A stretch of 64,000 bases of DNA from Shinella sp. XGS7. GTDB lineage: Bacteria; Pseudomonadota; Gammaproteobacteria; Burkholderiales; Burkholderiaceae_C. The first letter of the stretch is position 1; every line of letters starts with the position of its first letter. Where the stretch lies: contig NZ_CP084758.1 of NCBI RefSeq assembly GCF_020535565.1, positions 1,329,501 to 1,393,500 on the forward strand, read 5' to 3'. This document shows, piece by piece, positions 23,512 to 32,090 of the stretch. A program made the position numbers and the translations under genes. The notes under the pieces were generated by a model. It saw only the letters and a program-made list of their open reading frames with translations. It did not search any database and was not told the DNA's origin.

Positions 23512-24441
23512 ATGAGCGGGGCCAGCTTGCCGCAGCCGGAATTGCAGGAGCTCTTGTGCCGCCTGCTGGAGCAGGGCCATCCTTTGCTGGCCCTGTTCGA
23601 CCCGCAGGACCGGCTGCGCCATGCCAATGCCGCCTTCCGCCAGGCCTACTGCCTGGACACCGGTGCCGAACCCTGCTGGGCCGACATCATGCGCGACAAC
23701 CACCGCCACGGTCATGGCGCGGTGATCGAGGCCGACGATATCGAGGCCTGGCTCGCCGCCGTGATGACGCGCCGGGGCAAACAGGCCCACCGGGCCTTCG
23801 AGGTGGACTTCTGGGACGGGCGCTGGTTCTGGATCCAGGAGACGCTCTCCGCCGACGGCTGGCTGCTGCTGCAGGGCAGCGAGATCACGGCCCTGCGCCA
23901 GGACAGCCGGGCCCTGCGCCAGGCTCATGTGAAGGCCTTGCGCGCGGCCGAGACCGATGTGCTCACCGGCTTGGGCAACCGCCGCCATGTGCTGCAACAG
24001 CTGCAGCAGACCCTGCCACGCGAAGACGCCTGGCCGCTGTGCGTGGTGGCCCTGGACCTGGACGATTTCAAGCGCATCAACGACGAGCTGGGCCATGCGG
24101 CGGGCGACGAGGTGCTGCGCGACTTTGCCCGCCAGCTGCAGGCCAGCATCCGCCGCGAGGATGGCTGCGGCCGCCTGGGCGGCGAGGAATTCCTGCTGAT
24201 CTTGCCCACGGCCGGCCAGGGCCAGGCCGCCTCCATCGCCGAACGCCTGCTGCAGCGGGTCCGTCTGGCCCGGCCCCTGGCGGAGCAGCCGGCGCGGGGC
24301 TATAGCTGCTCGGCCGGCCTGGCCGAGGCGCGCTGGGGCGAGACGGTGGAAAGCCTGCTGGCCCGGGCCGATGCCGCCCTGTACCGTGCCAAGGCGACAG
24401 GGCGTGATCGCCTGGTGGTCGATGGCGAGCGCGCGGGCTGA
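23512..24441 (+). CDS. PAS-like / GGDEF diguanylate cyclase
   Basis: A 309-residue soluble protein. The N-terminal half is PAS-like (LLALFDPQDRLRHANAAFRQAYCL ... FWDGRWFWIQETLS). The C-terminal domain has DVLTGLGNRRHVLQQL, ALDLDDFKRINDELGH and the active-site variant GRLGGEEFLLIL, then CSAGLAEA and ADAALYRAKATGRD. All features for converting two GTP to cyclic di-GMP are present. I chose ATG 23512 because GAGGAG lies six to eight bases upstream; ATGs at 23464 and 23488 are in frame. Signal sensed by the PAS part unknown. Confidence 0.93.
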   Translation: MSGASLPQPELQELLCRLLEQGHPLLALFDPQDRLRHANAAFRQAYCLDTGAEPCWADIMRDNHRHGHGAVIEADDIEAWLAAVMTRRGKQAHRAFEVDFWDGRWFWIQETLSADGWLLLQGSEITALRQDSRALRQAHVKALRAAETDVLTGLGNRRHVLQQLQQTLPREDAWPLCVVALDLDDFKRINDELGHAAGDEVLRDFARQLQASIRREDGCGRLGGEEFLLILPTAGQGQAASIAERLLQRVRLARPLAEQPARGYSCSAGLAEARWGETVESLLARADAALYRAKATGRDRLVVDGERAG

Positions 24442-24521
24442 GTCCGGCGCGTCTGGGCTTGTGGCGGCCGCCCGGATGGGCAGAATGGACAAGGCGGGCC
24501 GGTGCCCCGGGAGCAGATGAC

Positions 24522-25316
24522 GTGAGCGCTGATGAGCCGCTGTCTGGCCGCCGCCGCTGGCTGCTGCGGCACTTGCCCCTGGGCTTGTCGCTGAGCGGCC
24601 TGGGCCTGCGGGCGCGCGCCCAGGCCTTGCCGCGGGTGACGGTGTTGCTGGAGGAGTTTCCGCCCTATGCGCTGCGCGGGGCCGATGGTGGCCCCGAAGG
24701 CTTTGCCGTGGACCTGACGCGCGAGCTGCTGGCGCGGGCGCGGGTGGAGGCGGTGTTCGAGTTCAACTCCTGGCCGCGCGTGCTGCAGCGTGCGCGCGAG
24801 CAGCCCCAGGTGCTGATTCCCGCCATCGTGCGCCTGCCCGAGCGCGAGACGCAGTTCCTCTGGGTGGCCCAGATCAGCCTGCGCCGCGGCACGCTCTACC
24901 GTCTGCGCAGCCGCCCGGATGTGCAGGTGCGCGAGCTGGCCGATGCCCGGCGCTATCTCACCGGCGTGATCAAGGGCGATGTGTCCGAGCGCGAGCTGGT
25001 GGCCCTGGGCCTGCAGCCGGGCGAGCACCTGGATGCCAGCGCCGACTACACCGTGCTGCTGCGCAAGTTCTTCGCCGGGCGGGTGCAGCTGGTGGCGCTC
25101 AACAGCCTGCTGATGGCCGCCACCCTGCAGCGTCACGGCTACCAGGCCGAGGACCTGGAGCCGGTGCTGCGCTTTTCCAGCTCGCGCCCCTCCATCGCCC
25201 TGAGCCTGGGCAGCGATGAACGCCTGGTGCGGGCTCTGCGCCAGGCCTGGGAGAGCATGCGCCGGGACGGCAGCGCGGCCGCCATCTCGGCGCGGCACGG
25301 CATGCTGCTGCCGTAG
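24522..25316 (+). CDS. Periplasmic solute-binding family 3-like protein
   Basis: A 264-residue protein like the amino-acid-type (SBP_bac_3) binding proteins. A GTG start at 24522 is followed by GRRRWLLRHLPLGLSLSGLGLRA, a twin-arginine-like signal, then LPRVTVLLEEFPPYALRG and GFAVDLTRELLARA, the usual first lobe. No transporter subunits are adjacent, so it may serve signalling or be an orphan. It follows the GGDEF gene by 80 bases in the same direction. Confidence in the fold is good; the function is open. Confidence 0.8.
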   Translation: MSADEPLSGRRRWLLRHLPLGLSLSGLGLRARAQALPRVTVLLEEFPPYALRGADGGPEGFAVDLTRELLARARVEAVFEFNSWPRVLQRAREQPQVLIPAIVRLPERETQFLWVAQISLRRGTLYRLRSRPDVQVRELADARRYLTGVIKGDVSERELVALGLQPGEHLDASADYTVLLRKFFAGRVQLVALNSLLMAATLQRHGYQAEDLEPVLRFSSSRPSIALSLGSDERLVRALRQAWESMRRDGSAAAISARHGMLLP

Positions 25317-25328
25317 TGTGAGCCGGCC

Positions 25329-27158
25329 CTAGTCGTTCTCGCCGAGGAAGCCGCCCGACTGACGGGACCAGAGATCGGCATAGAGCCCGCCCCGCGCAAC
25401 GAGTTCCGCATGGGTCCCCTCCTCCACGATACGGCCGCGATCCATGACGATCAGCCGGTCGAGCGCCGCGATGGTGGAGAGGCGATGGGCGATGGCGAGC
25501 ACGGTCTTGCCGCGCATCAGACGCTCGAGGTTCGACTGGATCGCCGCCTCGACTTCGGAATCGAGCGCCGACGTCGCCTCGTCGAGAACGAGGATCGGTG
25601 CGTCCTTCAGCATGACCCGCGCAATGGCGATGCGCTGGCGCTGACCGCCGGAGAGCTTGACGCCGCGCTCGCCGACATGGGCGTCGTAGCCCTTGCGGCC
25701 GCGCTGGTCTTCCAGTTGAAGGATGAAATCATGCGCCTCGGCCTTCCTGGCCGCCTCGATCATCTCCACCTCGCTGGCATCGGGATTGCCGAAAAGGATG
25801 TTGTCGCGGATCGATCGATGCAGCAGCGCTGTATCCTGGCTGACCATGCCGATATTGGCGCGCAGGCTCTCCTGCGTCACGGCCGCGATATCCTCGCCCC
25901 CGACGAGAATGCGCCCGCCTTCCAGATCGTAGAAGCGCAACAAGAGGTTGACGAGCGTCGACTTGCCCGCGCCCGAGCGCCCCACGATGCCGACCTTCTC
26001 GCCGGGGTGAATCGTCAGGTTCAGATTCTTGAGCACGGGCTTCTTGCCGCCGTAGGCAAAGCTCACGTTCTCGAAGCGCAGCTCGCCCCGCGTGACTTCC
26101 AGCGGCTTGGCATCGGCCGCGTCCAGCACCGCCACCGGGCGCGAGAGCGTGGTGATGCCGTCCTGCACGGTGCCGATGTTCTCGAAGAGCTCGGCCATCT
26201 CCCACATGATCCAGTGCGAGATGCCGTTCAGGCGCAGGGCCATGGCCGTGGCCGCGGCCACTGCGCCCACGCCCACCTCGCCGCGCGCCCACAGCCACAG
26301 GGTCAGGCCCGCGGTGCTGGCCACCAGCAGCATGCTCAGCGCGTGGTTGACGATCTCGAAGCCGCTGATCAGGCGCATCTGGCGGTAGGCCGTGCCCAGG
26401 AACTCCTGCATGGCGCCGCGGGCGAACTGGGCCTCGCGGTTGCTGTGGGAGAAGAGCTTGACCGTGCTGATATTGGTGTAGGCGTCGGTGATGCGGCCGG
26501 TCATCAGGCTGCGCGCATCGGCCTGCTGGCTGGCGGCCTTGCCCAGGCGCGGCACGTAGTAGCGCAGGGCGGCCAGATAGCACAGCAGCCACAGGCCGAA
26601 GGGCAGGAGCAGGCTGAGGTCGAAGCTGCCCACCACGCCCAGCATGGTGACGAAGTAGATGGTGATGAAGACCAGGATGTCGGTCACGATCAGCCAGCAG
26701 TCGCGCACCGCAAGCGCCGTCTGCATCACCTTCGTCGAGACGCGGCCGGCGAACTCGTTGGAGAAGAAGGTCATGCTCTGGCCCAGCAGATGGCGGTGGA
26801 AGTTCCAGCGCAGCCGCATCGGGAAGTTGCTGGACAGGCCCTGGTACTTGCTGATGGCCTGCAGGCCGATCAGGGCGATGCTGCCCACCAGGATCAGGCC
26901 CAGCAGCAGCAGATTGCCTTTTTCCTTGGCCCAGAGTTCGGCCGGGGCGGTCTGGGACAGCCAGTCCACCACCGAGCCCAGCATGGCGAAGAGCAGGGCT
27001 TCGAAGGCGCCGAACAGGGCCGTGAGCAGGGTCATGCCCAGGATCAGGGGCCGCATGCCGGCGGTGGCCGACCAGACGAAGGCGAAGAAGCCCTGCGGGG
27101 GCTGCGGGGGTGGCGTGTCCGGGTAGGGATCGACGCGTTTTTCAAACCAGCTGAACAA
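25329..27158 (-). CDS. ABC exporter, fused permease and ATPase (mosaic gene)
   Basis: A type IV ABC exporter half-transporter of 609 residues from TTG 27158 (start LFSWFEKRVDPYPD, with GAGGTG just upstream; an in-frame ATG at 27188 is the alternative). About six membrane helices are followed by the ATPase domain with [33 protein letters not shown] and ILVLDEATSALD. It probably exports lipid or drug-like molecules as a homodimer. From about 26050 down to the stop, codon use changes: CTC, TCG, GCG, CTT, ACA and CGA appear where neighbours use CTG and GCC. This suggests that the ATPase-coding end came from another lineage, perhaps alphaproteobacterial. Confidence 0.92.
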   Translation of the reverse strand: MFSWFEKRVDPYPDTPPPQPPQGFFAFVWSATAGMRPLILGMTLLTALFGAFEALLFAMLGSVVDWLSQTAPAELWAKEKGNLLLLGLILVGSIALIGLQAISKYQGLSSNFPMRLRWNFHRHLLGQSMTFFSNEFAGRVSTKVMQTALAVRDCWLIVTDILVFITIYFVTMLGVVGSFDLSLLLPFGLWLLCYLAALRYYVPRLGKAASQQADARSLMTGRITDAYTNISTVKLFSHSNREAQFARGAMQEFLGTAYRQMRLISGFEIVNHALSMLLVASTAGLTLWLWARGEVGVGAVAAATAMALRLNGISHWIMWEMAELFENIGTVQDGITTLSRPVAVLDAADAKPLEVTRGELRFENVSFAYGGKKPVLKNLNLTIHPGEKVGIVGRSGAGKSTLVNLLLRFYDLEGGRILVGGEDIAAVTQESLRANIGMVSQDTALLHRSIRDNILFGNPDASEVEMIEAARKAEAHDFILQLEDQRGRKGYDAHVGERGVKLSGGQRQRIAIARVMLKDAPILVLDEATSALDSEVEAAIQSNLERLMRGKTVLAIAHRLSTIAALDRLIVMDRGRIVEEGTHAELVARGGLYADLWSRQSGGFLGEND

Positions 27159-27237
27159 GAGACACCTCGGTAAGCGTTCAACCGGCAAGGCTAGCGCAGA
27201 GGCGCTGCCAGCGTCTGACAGCAGGCGGCGAATGGCA

Positions 27238-27265
27238 GAAGGGGCCGCATCAGCAGCCCCTTTTC
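27238..27265. terminator. Hairpin downstream of the second PEP-CTERM gene
   Basis: GAAGGGGC pairs with GCCCCTTTTC around a ten-base loop, 39 bases after the stop of the minus-strand PEP-CTERM gene. The T-run is part of the stem on the plus strand, so strength on the minus strand is doubtful. Confidence 0.4.
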
Positions 27266-27303
27266 ACTGGCCGATGGCGGGCGTCAGTCGCCCGCGGCCG
27301 CGC

Positions 27304-27978
27304 TCAGGCCCGGCGCTGGCGCCGACGCGCCACGCCGCCCAGCAAGCCCAGGCCGCCCAGCATCAGCGCATAGCTGCCGGGCTCGGGCACGGCCGAGAGG
27401 ATCTCGATATTGTCGATGCCCACGTTGTAGGCCGTGTTGCGCCACTCGATGCGCAGGCCGGAGGCCGAGCTCAGGTTCAGCTCGAAATGGCTGGGCGTGT
27501 TGCCGGCCAGGCCGCCCACACTGCCCTTGTACTCGTAGAGCAGCTGGCTGCTGCCCAGGTCGAAGACCTTGAGATCGGTGGCGCGGCTGTTGTTGGGGTA
27601 GGCGCCCAGGTCGAAGCCCTTGAGCAGCAGGCCGGTCGCGTTCTGCGCCACCAGGTCGATGCGGGCGTAGGAACTGGGGTTGTCGCCGCCGTCGGCCCAG
27701 AGCACGCCGTAGAGATTGTTGTAGCCGGTGTCCCACCACTTCAGGCTCGGGTTGCCGGACTGCAGGGGCTGGCTGTAGACCACGTCCACCAGACCGGCCA
27801 CATCGCCGTAGCTCTGGTTGATCCAGCCGCTGTTGCCGCAGGTCTGCAGGGCACCGGTGCCGGCGCTATTGCCCGAGCAGAAGCCCGCAGCCGTGGGGCC
27901 GTTGCCGAAATCCAGGATGTGGGCCTGGGCAGAGGCGGTAGCGGCCAAGAGGCCGACCGCCAGCATCATGTTCTTCAT
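27304..27978 (-). CDS. PEP-CTERM sorting domain protein
   Basis: A 224-residue exported protein. The signal peptide is [20 protein letters not shown]. The mature part is Asn/Gly-rich beta sequence ([42 protein letters not shown]) with two Cys. It ends in the exosortase tail [19 protein letters not shown] plus ARRRQRRA. The motif [10 protein letters not shown] just before the tail is common in PEP-CTERM proteins with a lectin-like sandwich. No exosortase or polysaccharide genes are adjacent. Confidence 0.88.
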   Translation of the reverse strand: MKNMMLAVGLLAATASAQAHILDFGNGPTAAGFCSGNSAGTGALQTCGNSGWINQSYGDVAGLVDVVYSQPLQSGNPSLKWWDTGYNNLYGVLWADGGDNPSSYARIDLVAQNATGLLLKGFDLGAYPNNSRATDLKVFDLGSSQLLYEYKGSVGGLAGNTPSHFELNLSSASGLRIEWRNTAYNVGIDNIEILSAVPEPGSYALMLGGLGLLGGVARRRQRRA

Positions 27979-28076
27979 GCAAGCATCCTCAACTCAGAGG
28001 ACACGATCCTGCGTGGCCCGGCCGGCGCGGACAAGCCCCGCTTCCGGGGGGGCTGTCCGAGCTGCCGCTTCTGGGC

Positions 28077-29759
28077 TCAGCGCGAGACCGGCAGGGGCAG
28101 GGGCTTGCCCTGGGCCTGCTCCGGAGCGCGCACTTGCAGCAGGCGCGCCAGGGTGGGGGCGATGTCGGCCACCTCCACCGTCTGCTTCACCTCGCCCTGG
28201 CCCACCCAGGCCGGACCCCAGGCCAGGATGGGCACATGGGTGTCGTAGCGGTAGGGCGTGCCGTGCGAGCTGCCGCCGCCGCGCGAGCTATAGAGCCAGT
28301 TGGCCTTGACCACCACCTGCAGCGGTGCCGCCACCTCGGGGTGCCAGGACTTGCGCATGGCCTCCAGATACGGGGTCTTGGTGTCGCTGCCCTGCAGCTG
28401 CTCCAGGGTGAAGACATCGGCGATGCCGTCCACGGTCAGCAGCAGCTGCTTGGCGGCGGCATAGACCTCGGCGGACTTCAGGCCCTTGGACTGGATCAGC
28501 TTCTCGTCGAAGAGGATGCCGGCGCCGGAGTAGCCACGCGCCCAGCGGCCCTCGCCAAAGCGCTTGCCCAGCTCGGTGTTGAGCCAGGCCAGGGTCAGGC
28601 TGGGGTTGATGCGGTCGGCGTCCAGGCCGCGGCTGGCGGCGTATTCGGGCGTGTCGGCAAAGCCGTGGTCGGCGGTCAGCAGGGCCACGTAGTTGCCGGG
28701 GCCGATTTTGGCGTCCAGGTACTGGAAGAAGCCCTGCAGATAGCGGTCCAGATGCAGGAAATGGTCGTGCGAGAGCCGCGACTCGGGGCCGAAGGCGTGG
28801 TTCACATAGTCGTGGCTGGAGAGGCTGACCGAGAGGATGTCGGTCTTGTCGTCCGCGCCCAGCTGCTCGCCCTCGATGGCGGCGCGGGCAAAGGCCAGGG
28901 TCAGCTCGTCACCAAAGGGCGAGGGCAGCAGATTGCCGTAGAACAGCGGGCCCGGCTTCTCCATCTTGTCGCCGACGATGGCGGGCAGCTGGTTGCCGTT
29001 GCCGCCGGTGGACTGCCAGGGCTGGCCGTCCGGCACCGAACGGGCATAAGCCGCCTCGGGCAGCAGGGGCGTCCAGCTCTTCTTGAAGAAGGCATCGGCC
29101 GGCTTGGCGGCGTTGAAGGCATTCACCCAGGCCGGGTGCTGCTTCATGTAATAGGTGCTGGAGGCGAACTGGCCGCTCTCGCCCATATACATATAGGCCG
29201 TGCCTTTGTGGCCGGCCGGCAGGATGGCGCCGCGGTCCTTGCCCGAGATGCCGATCACCTTGGACTCGGGTTGCACGCCGCGCAGCACATCGCCCACGGT
29301 CTCCACCCGGTAGTTCTTGGGGCTGGTGCCCGAGAGCGGCGCGGTCTTGTTGCCGATGTACTGGTGGGCCGGGTCCTGGGTGTTGTAGACCGTCTCGAAG
29401 GTCTCGCGGTCGCGCCACTCATTGCTGATGATGCCGCTGCGCTGGGGGTAGGCGCCCGAGAGCATCACCGCGTGGCCGGCGGCCGTCACCGTGTGGCCAT
29501 GGGCGTAGTGCGCGTCCGAGAACCAGGCGCCGCGCTGCAGAAAGCGGTTGAAGCCGTCAGGGGCCAGCTGGTCGCGGTAGCCCAGCACCTGGCGCATGGG
29601 CAGGCCGTCCACCACCAGGAAGACGATGAGCTTGGGGCCCGCCTGGGGGGCGGCGGCCTGGCCGGGCTGGCTGGGCGTGCCGGCGCAGCCGGCCAGCAGG
29701 GCGGCGGCAGCGGCCAGGCTGCTCAGCAGCCAGCGCCGACGCGAGGGATGAGCGTTCAT
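28077..29759 (-). CDS. Alkaline phosphatase family protein (nucleotide pyrophosphatase/phosphodiesterase type), lipoprotein
   Basis: A 560-residue protein of the type I phosphodiesterase / PafA-like alkaline phosphatase superfamily. The N-terminus SRRRWLLSSLAAAAALLAGCAG holds a lipobox. The catalytic core has the first metal Asp in LIVFLVVDGLPM, the nucleophile Thr in HTVTAAGHAVMLSGAYP, and later LSVSLSSHDYVNHAFGP and ALLTADHGFADTPE for metal binding. It is anchored in the envelope and probably releases phosphate from monoesters or diesters. I chose ATG 29759, which opens the signal peptide; the frame upstream of it has no homology-like sequence. Confidence 0.92.
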   Translation of the reverse strand: MNAHPSRRRWLLSSLAAAAALLAGCAGTPSQPGQAAAPQAGPKLIVFLVVDGLPMRQVLGYRDQLAPDGFNRFLQRGAWFSDAHYAHGHTVTAAGHAVMLSGAYPQRSGIISNEWRDRETFETVYNTQDPAHQYIGNKTAPLSGTSPKNYRVETVGDVLRGVQPESKVIGISGKDRGAILPAGHKGTAYMYMGESGQFASSTYYMKQHPAWVNAFNAAKPADAFFKKSWTPLLPEAAYARSVPDGQPWQSTGGNGNQLPAIVGDKMEKPGPLFYGNLLPSPFGDELTLAFARAAIEGEQLGADDKTDILSVSLSSHDYVNHAFGPESRLSHDHFLHLDRYLQGFFQYLDAKIGPGNYVALLTADHGFADTPEYAASRGLDADRINPSLTLAWLNTELGKRFGEGRWARGYSGAGILFDEKLIQSKGLKSAEVYAAAKQLLLTVDGIADVFTLEQLQGSDTKTPYLEAMRKSWHPEVAAPLQVVVKANWLYSSRGGGSSHGTPYRYDTHVPILAWGPAWVGQGEVKQTVEVADIAPTLARLLQVRAPEQAQGKPLPLPVSR

Positions 29760-30116
29760 GGCATCAACCTTTTGTGTCTTGTTGTGAGGCGGGGTGGAGC
29801 TTAGCCCTTGTGGCCCTGGGCACGGGCGGCTGGCGCGCGGCGGGCCGCCCGGCGCGGCGCGGGGGCGCAGGCCCAAAAATAATGAGCCGGACCGCACACC
29901 AGGTGCAGTCCGGCTCTCTTGCTGTATGCGGCGCCGCTGAACCGGCTGGCTTCAGGCTGGCTGTGGGCAGACCGGGCCGCCATGCCCTTCCCCTCCTCGG
30001 GTGTCAGTGCCGCGCCATTCTGTGAAAAAACCTTGCAGGCGCTGTGCTCGTTTGCCCTTGCTTGGGCGCTTTGCGCACGAGTGGGCTGGTTTTGGTGTGG
30101 CCGCAGCCCTGCCGCT
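29760..30116. other. Intergenic region, 357 bp, upstream of the phosphatase gene and downstream of glcF
   Basis: It holds the upstream region of the minus-strand phosphatase gene and, at 29874-29916, the terminator of the glycolate operon. A 60-codon minus-strand frame with GAGGAGGGG before its ATG (29983) was seen but runs through the terminator and is GC-driven, so it was not called. No RNA gene was recognised. Confidence 0.6.
29874..29916 (-). terminator. Rho-independent terminator of the glcDE-MT-glcF operon
   Basis: GAGCCGGACCGCAC (29884-29897) pairs with GTGCAGTCCGGCTC (29903-29916) with one mismatch and a five-base loop. On the minus strand the stem is followed by ATTATTTTTGGG, a U-rich tract. 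It lies about 200 bases beyond glcF. Confidence 0.75.
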
Positions 30117-31364
30117 TCAGGCCAGGGCTTCGTCCAGCAGCTCCACCCAGTGGCGCACCGGCAGGGCGCTGCCAGACTGCAGCTGCTGGATGCAGCCGAT
30201 ATTGGCGGAGACGATGGTCTGGGCCTGCAGCGGCGCCAGGGCGGCCAGCTTGCGGTCACGCAGCTGCTTGGAGAGCTCGGGCTGCAAGACCGAATAGGTG
30301 CCGGCCGAGCCGCAGCACAGATGGCTGTCGCAGGGCGCCAGCTCCACCGAGAAACCCAGCTCGCGCAGCGCGCCCTCCACCCCGCCGCGCAGGCGCTGGC
30401 CATGCTGCAGGGTGCAGGGCGGGTGGTAGGCCAGGCGCTGATCCGGCCGGCGGCTGCCCAGGCGCGACTTGAGCGCCGGCAGCAGATCGGGCAGCAGCTC
30501 GCTGAGGTCGCGGGTCAGGGCGCTGATGCGCGCGGCCTTGTCGCGGTAGGCCGGGTCGTGGGCCAGGGCCTGGCCATATTCCTTGACCGTGAGCCCGCAG
30601 CCCGAGGCGTTCATCACGATGGCCTCCACCTGGCCGGCCTCGGTCAGGCCCTCCACCAGGGGCCACCAGGCGTCGATATTGCGGCGCATATCGGCCAGGC
30701 CGCCCTCGTGGTCGTTCAGATGGCTGCGGATGGCGCCGCAGCAGCCCGCGCCATCGGCCACCAGGGTCTGGATGCCGGCGGCGTCCAGCACCCGGGCGGT
30801 GGCCGAGTTGATATTGGGCATCATGGCCGGCTGCACGCAGCCCATCAGCATCAGCACCTTGCGCGCATGGGCCCGCGTGGGCCAGCGGTGGGCCTGGGGC
30901 GGGGCCTTGGCCGGCACCTTGTCGCGCAGGGCCGCCGGCACCAGGGGGCGCAGGGCCTGGCCCAGCTTCATGGCCGGGGCGAAGAGGGGCGAGGTCAGCC
31001 CCTCCTTGAGCAGCCAGCGCTTGGCACGCTCGGTGCGCGGGCGCTCCACCTGGGCTTCCACCAGCTGGCGGCCGATCTCCACCAGCTGCCCGTACTGCAC
31101 GCCCGAGGGACAGGTGCTCTCGCAGTTGCGGCAGGCCAGGCAGCGGTCCAGGTGCTGCTGGGTGGCGGCCGTGGGTGTGGCGCCTTCCAGCACCTGCTTG
31201 ATCAGGTAGATGCGGCCGCGCGGGCCGTCCAGCTCATCGCCCAGCAGCTGATAGGTGGGGCAGGTGGCGGTGCAGAAGCCGCAGTGCACGCAGCGGCGCA
31301 GGATCTCCTCGGCCTGGCGGCCTTCGGGCGTGCCTTGGTAGGGCGGGGCGAGCTGGGTCTGCAT
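30117..31364 (-). CDS. glcF: Glycolate oxidase iron-sulfur subunit
   Basis: A 415-residue iron-sulfur protein. Two 4Fe-4S motifs near the N-terminus, CVHCGFCTATCPTY and CLACRNCESTCPSGVQYG, are followed by two CCG-type domains (GAGCCGAIRSHL; CDSHLCCGSAGTYSVLQP). With GlcD and GlcE it forms the membrane-associated glycolate dehydrogenase that oxidises glycolate to glyoxylate and passes electrons to quinone. It is the last gene of the operon, 30 bases after the methyltransferase gene. Confidence 0.95.
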   Translation of the reverse strand: MQTQLAPPYQGTPEGRQAEEILRRCVHCGFCTATCPTYQLLGDELDGPRGRIYLIKQVLEGATPTAATQQHLDRCLACRNCESTCPSGVQYGQLVEIGRQLVEAQVERPRTERAKRWLLKEGLTSPLFAPAMKLGQALRPLVPAALRDKVPAKAPPQAHRWPTRAHARKVLMLMGCVQPAMMPNINSATARVLDAAGIQTLVADGAGCCGAIRSHLNDHEGGLADMRRNIDAWWPLVEGLTEAGQVEAIVMNASGCGLTVKEYGQALAHDPAYRDKAARISALTRDLSELLPDLLPALKSRLGSRRPDQRLAYHPPCTLQHGQRLRGGVEGALRELGFSVELAPCDSHLCCGSAGTYSVLQPELSKQLRDRKLAALAPLQAQTIVSANIGCIQQLQSGSALPVRHWVELLDEALA

Positions 31365-31394
31365 GGCGGCGGCGGTGGGGCGAGGGCGGGTGGA

Positions 31395-32090
31395 TCAGGG
31401 GGCCAGGGTGTAGCTCAGGGCCCAGAAGTAGCGCAGGGGCAGCCACTGCCAGTCGCGCACCCGGGGGCCCAGCAGGGCGCGCAGCTGGGCCTCATCGGGG
31501 AAGTTCTTCATCACCTCGTGCTGGCTGCCATCGCTGAGCTGGCGCAGCTGGTAGCCATTGCCCTCGGCATCCACGCGGGCGATGGGTGTGCTGTCGCCCT
31601 CCACATAGGCGTTGTCGATCAACACCACGCGCGCGCCGGGCTGCAGCTGGGCGTGGAACTGGGCCAGCCAGTCCGCCTGGCGCGAGCGCGGCACATGCGA
31701 GAACCACAGGCCGGCAAAGCCCGCGTCATAGGGCGAGGCGGCGCCGGGCGCCACGAAGTCCAGGGCATAGGCATCGGCCGTGCGGAACTGCACCTTGGCA
31801 AAGTCCAGGGGCTTGCTGCGCGCCAGGGCCAGCACCTCCTCGTTGAGGTCGCTGCCCTGCCAGGCGCGGGCCTCGGCCGTGGCCTCGGGCAGCCAGAAAC
31901 CGGTGCCGCTGGCCACCTCCAGCACGCTGCGGCCGGCGAACTGCTGGCGCAGCCAGCGCTTGAGCGTGGCGATATCGGGCTGGCGATGCGGCCGGTCGAA
32001 GACGCGCTCGTACTCCTGGGCGCGCTGCGCGTAGTAGCGCGGCATCAGCTCGGTCTGGGAGCGCAGGGCACTGGGGTCAGAGATCGTCAT
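31395..32090 (-). CDS. Class I SAM-dependent methyltransferase within the glc operon
   Basis: A 231-residue methyltransferase. SAM-binding motif I is SVLEVASGTGFWLPE, followed by WQGSDLNEEVLALA (acidic loop, motif II region) and VVLIDNAYVEGDS. N-terminal helix LMPRYYAQRAQEYERVFDRP is typical of Methyltransf_11/25-type enzymes. Its start overlaps the end of glcE by 14 bases and its stop is 30 bases before glcF, so it is co-transcribed with the glycolate dehydrogenase subunits. Substrate unknown; a link to glycolate metabolism is not evident. Confidence 0.88.
   Translation of the reverse strand: MTISDPSALRSQTELMPRYYAQRAQEYERVFDRPHRQPDIATLKRWLRQQFAGRSVLEVASGTGFWLPEATAEARAWQGSDLNEEVLALARSKPLDFAKVQFRTADAYALDFVAPGAASPYDAGFAGLWFSHVPRSRQADWLAQFHAQLQPGARVVLIDNAYVEGDSTPIARVDAEGNGYQLRQLSDGSQHEVMKNFPDEAQLRALLGPRVRDWQWLPLRYFWALSYTLAP

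Noticed and set aside
20919..24305. Plus-strand open frame of 1128 codons
   Set aside because: It is antisense to the GGDEF and YpfJ genes and out of frame with the PAS-GGDEF gene; low-complexity Ala/Gln/Gly content from GC-rich shadowing.
29801..29983. Minus-strand 60-codon frame with GAGGAGGGG before its ATG
   Set aside because: It runs through the glc operon terminator and ends in GC-driven Arg/Ala codons; no homology-like features.
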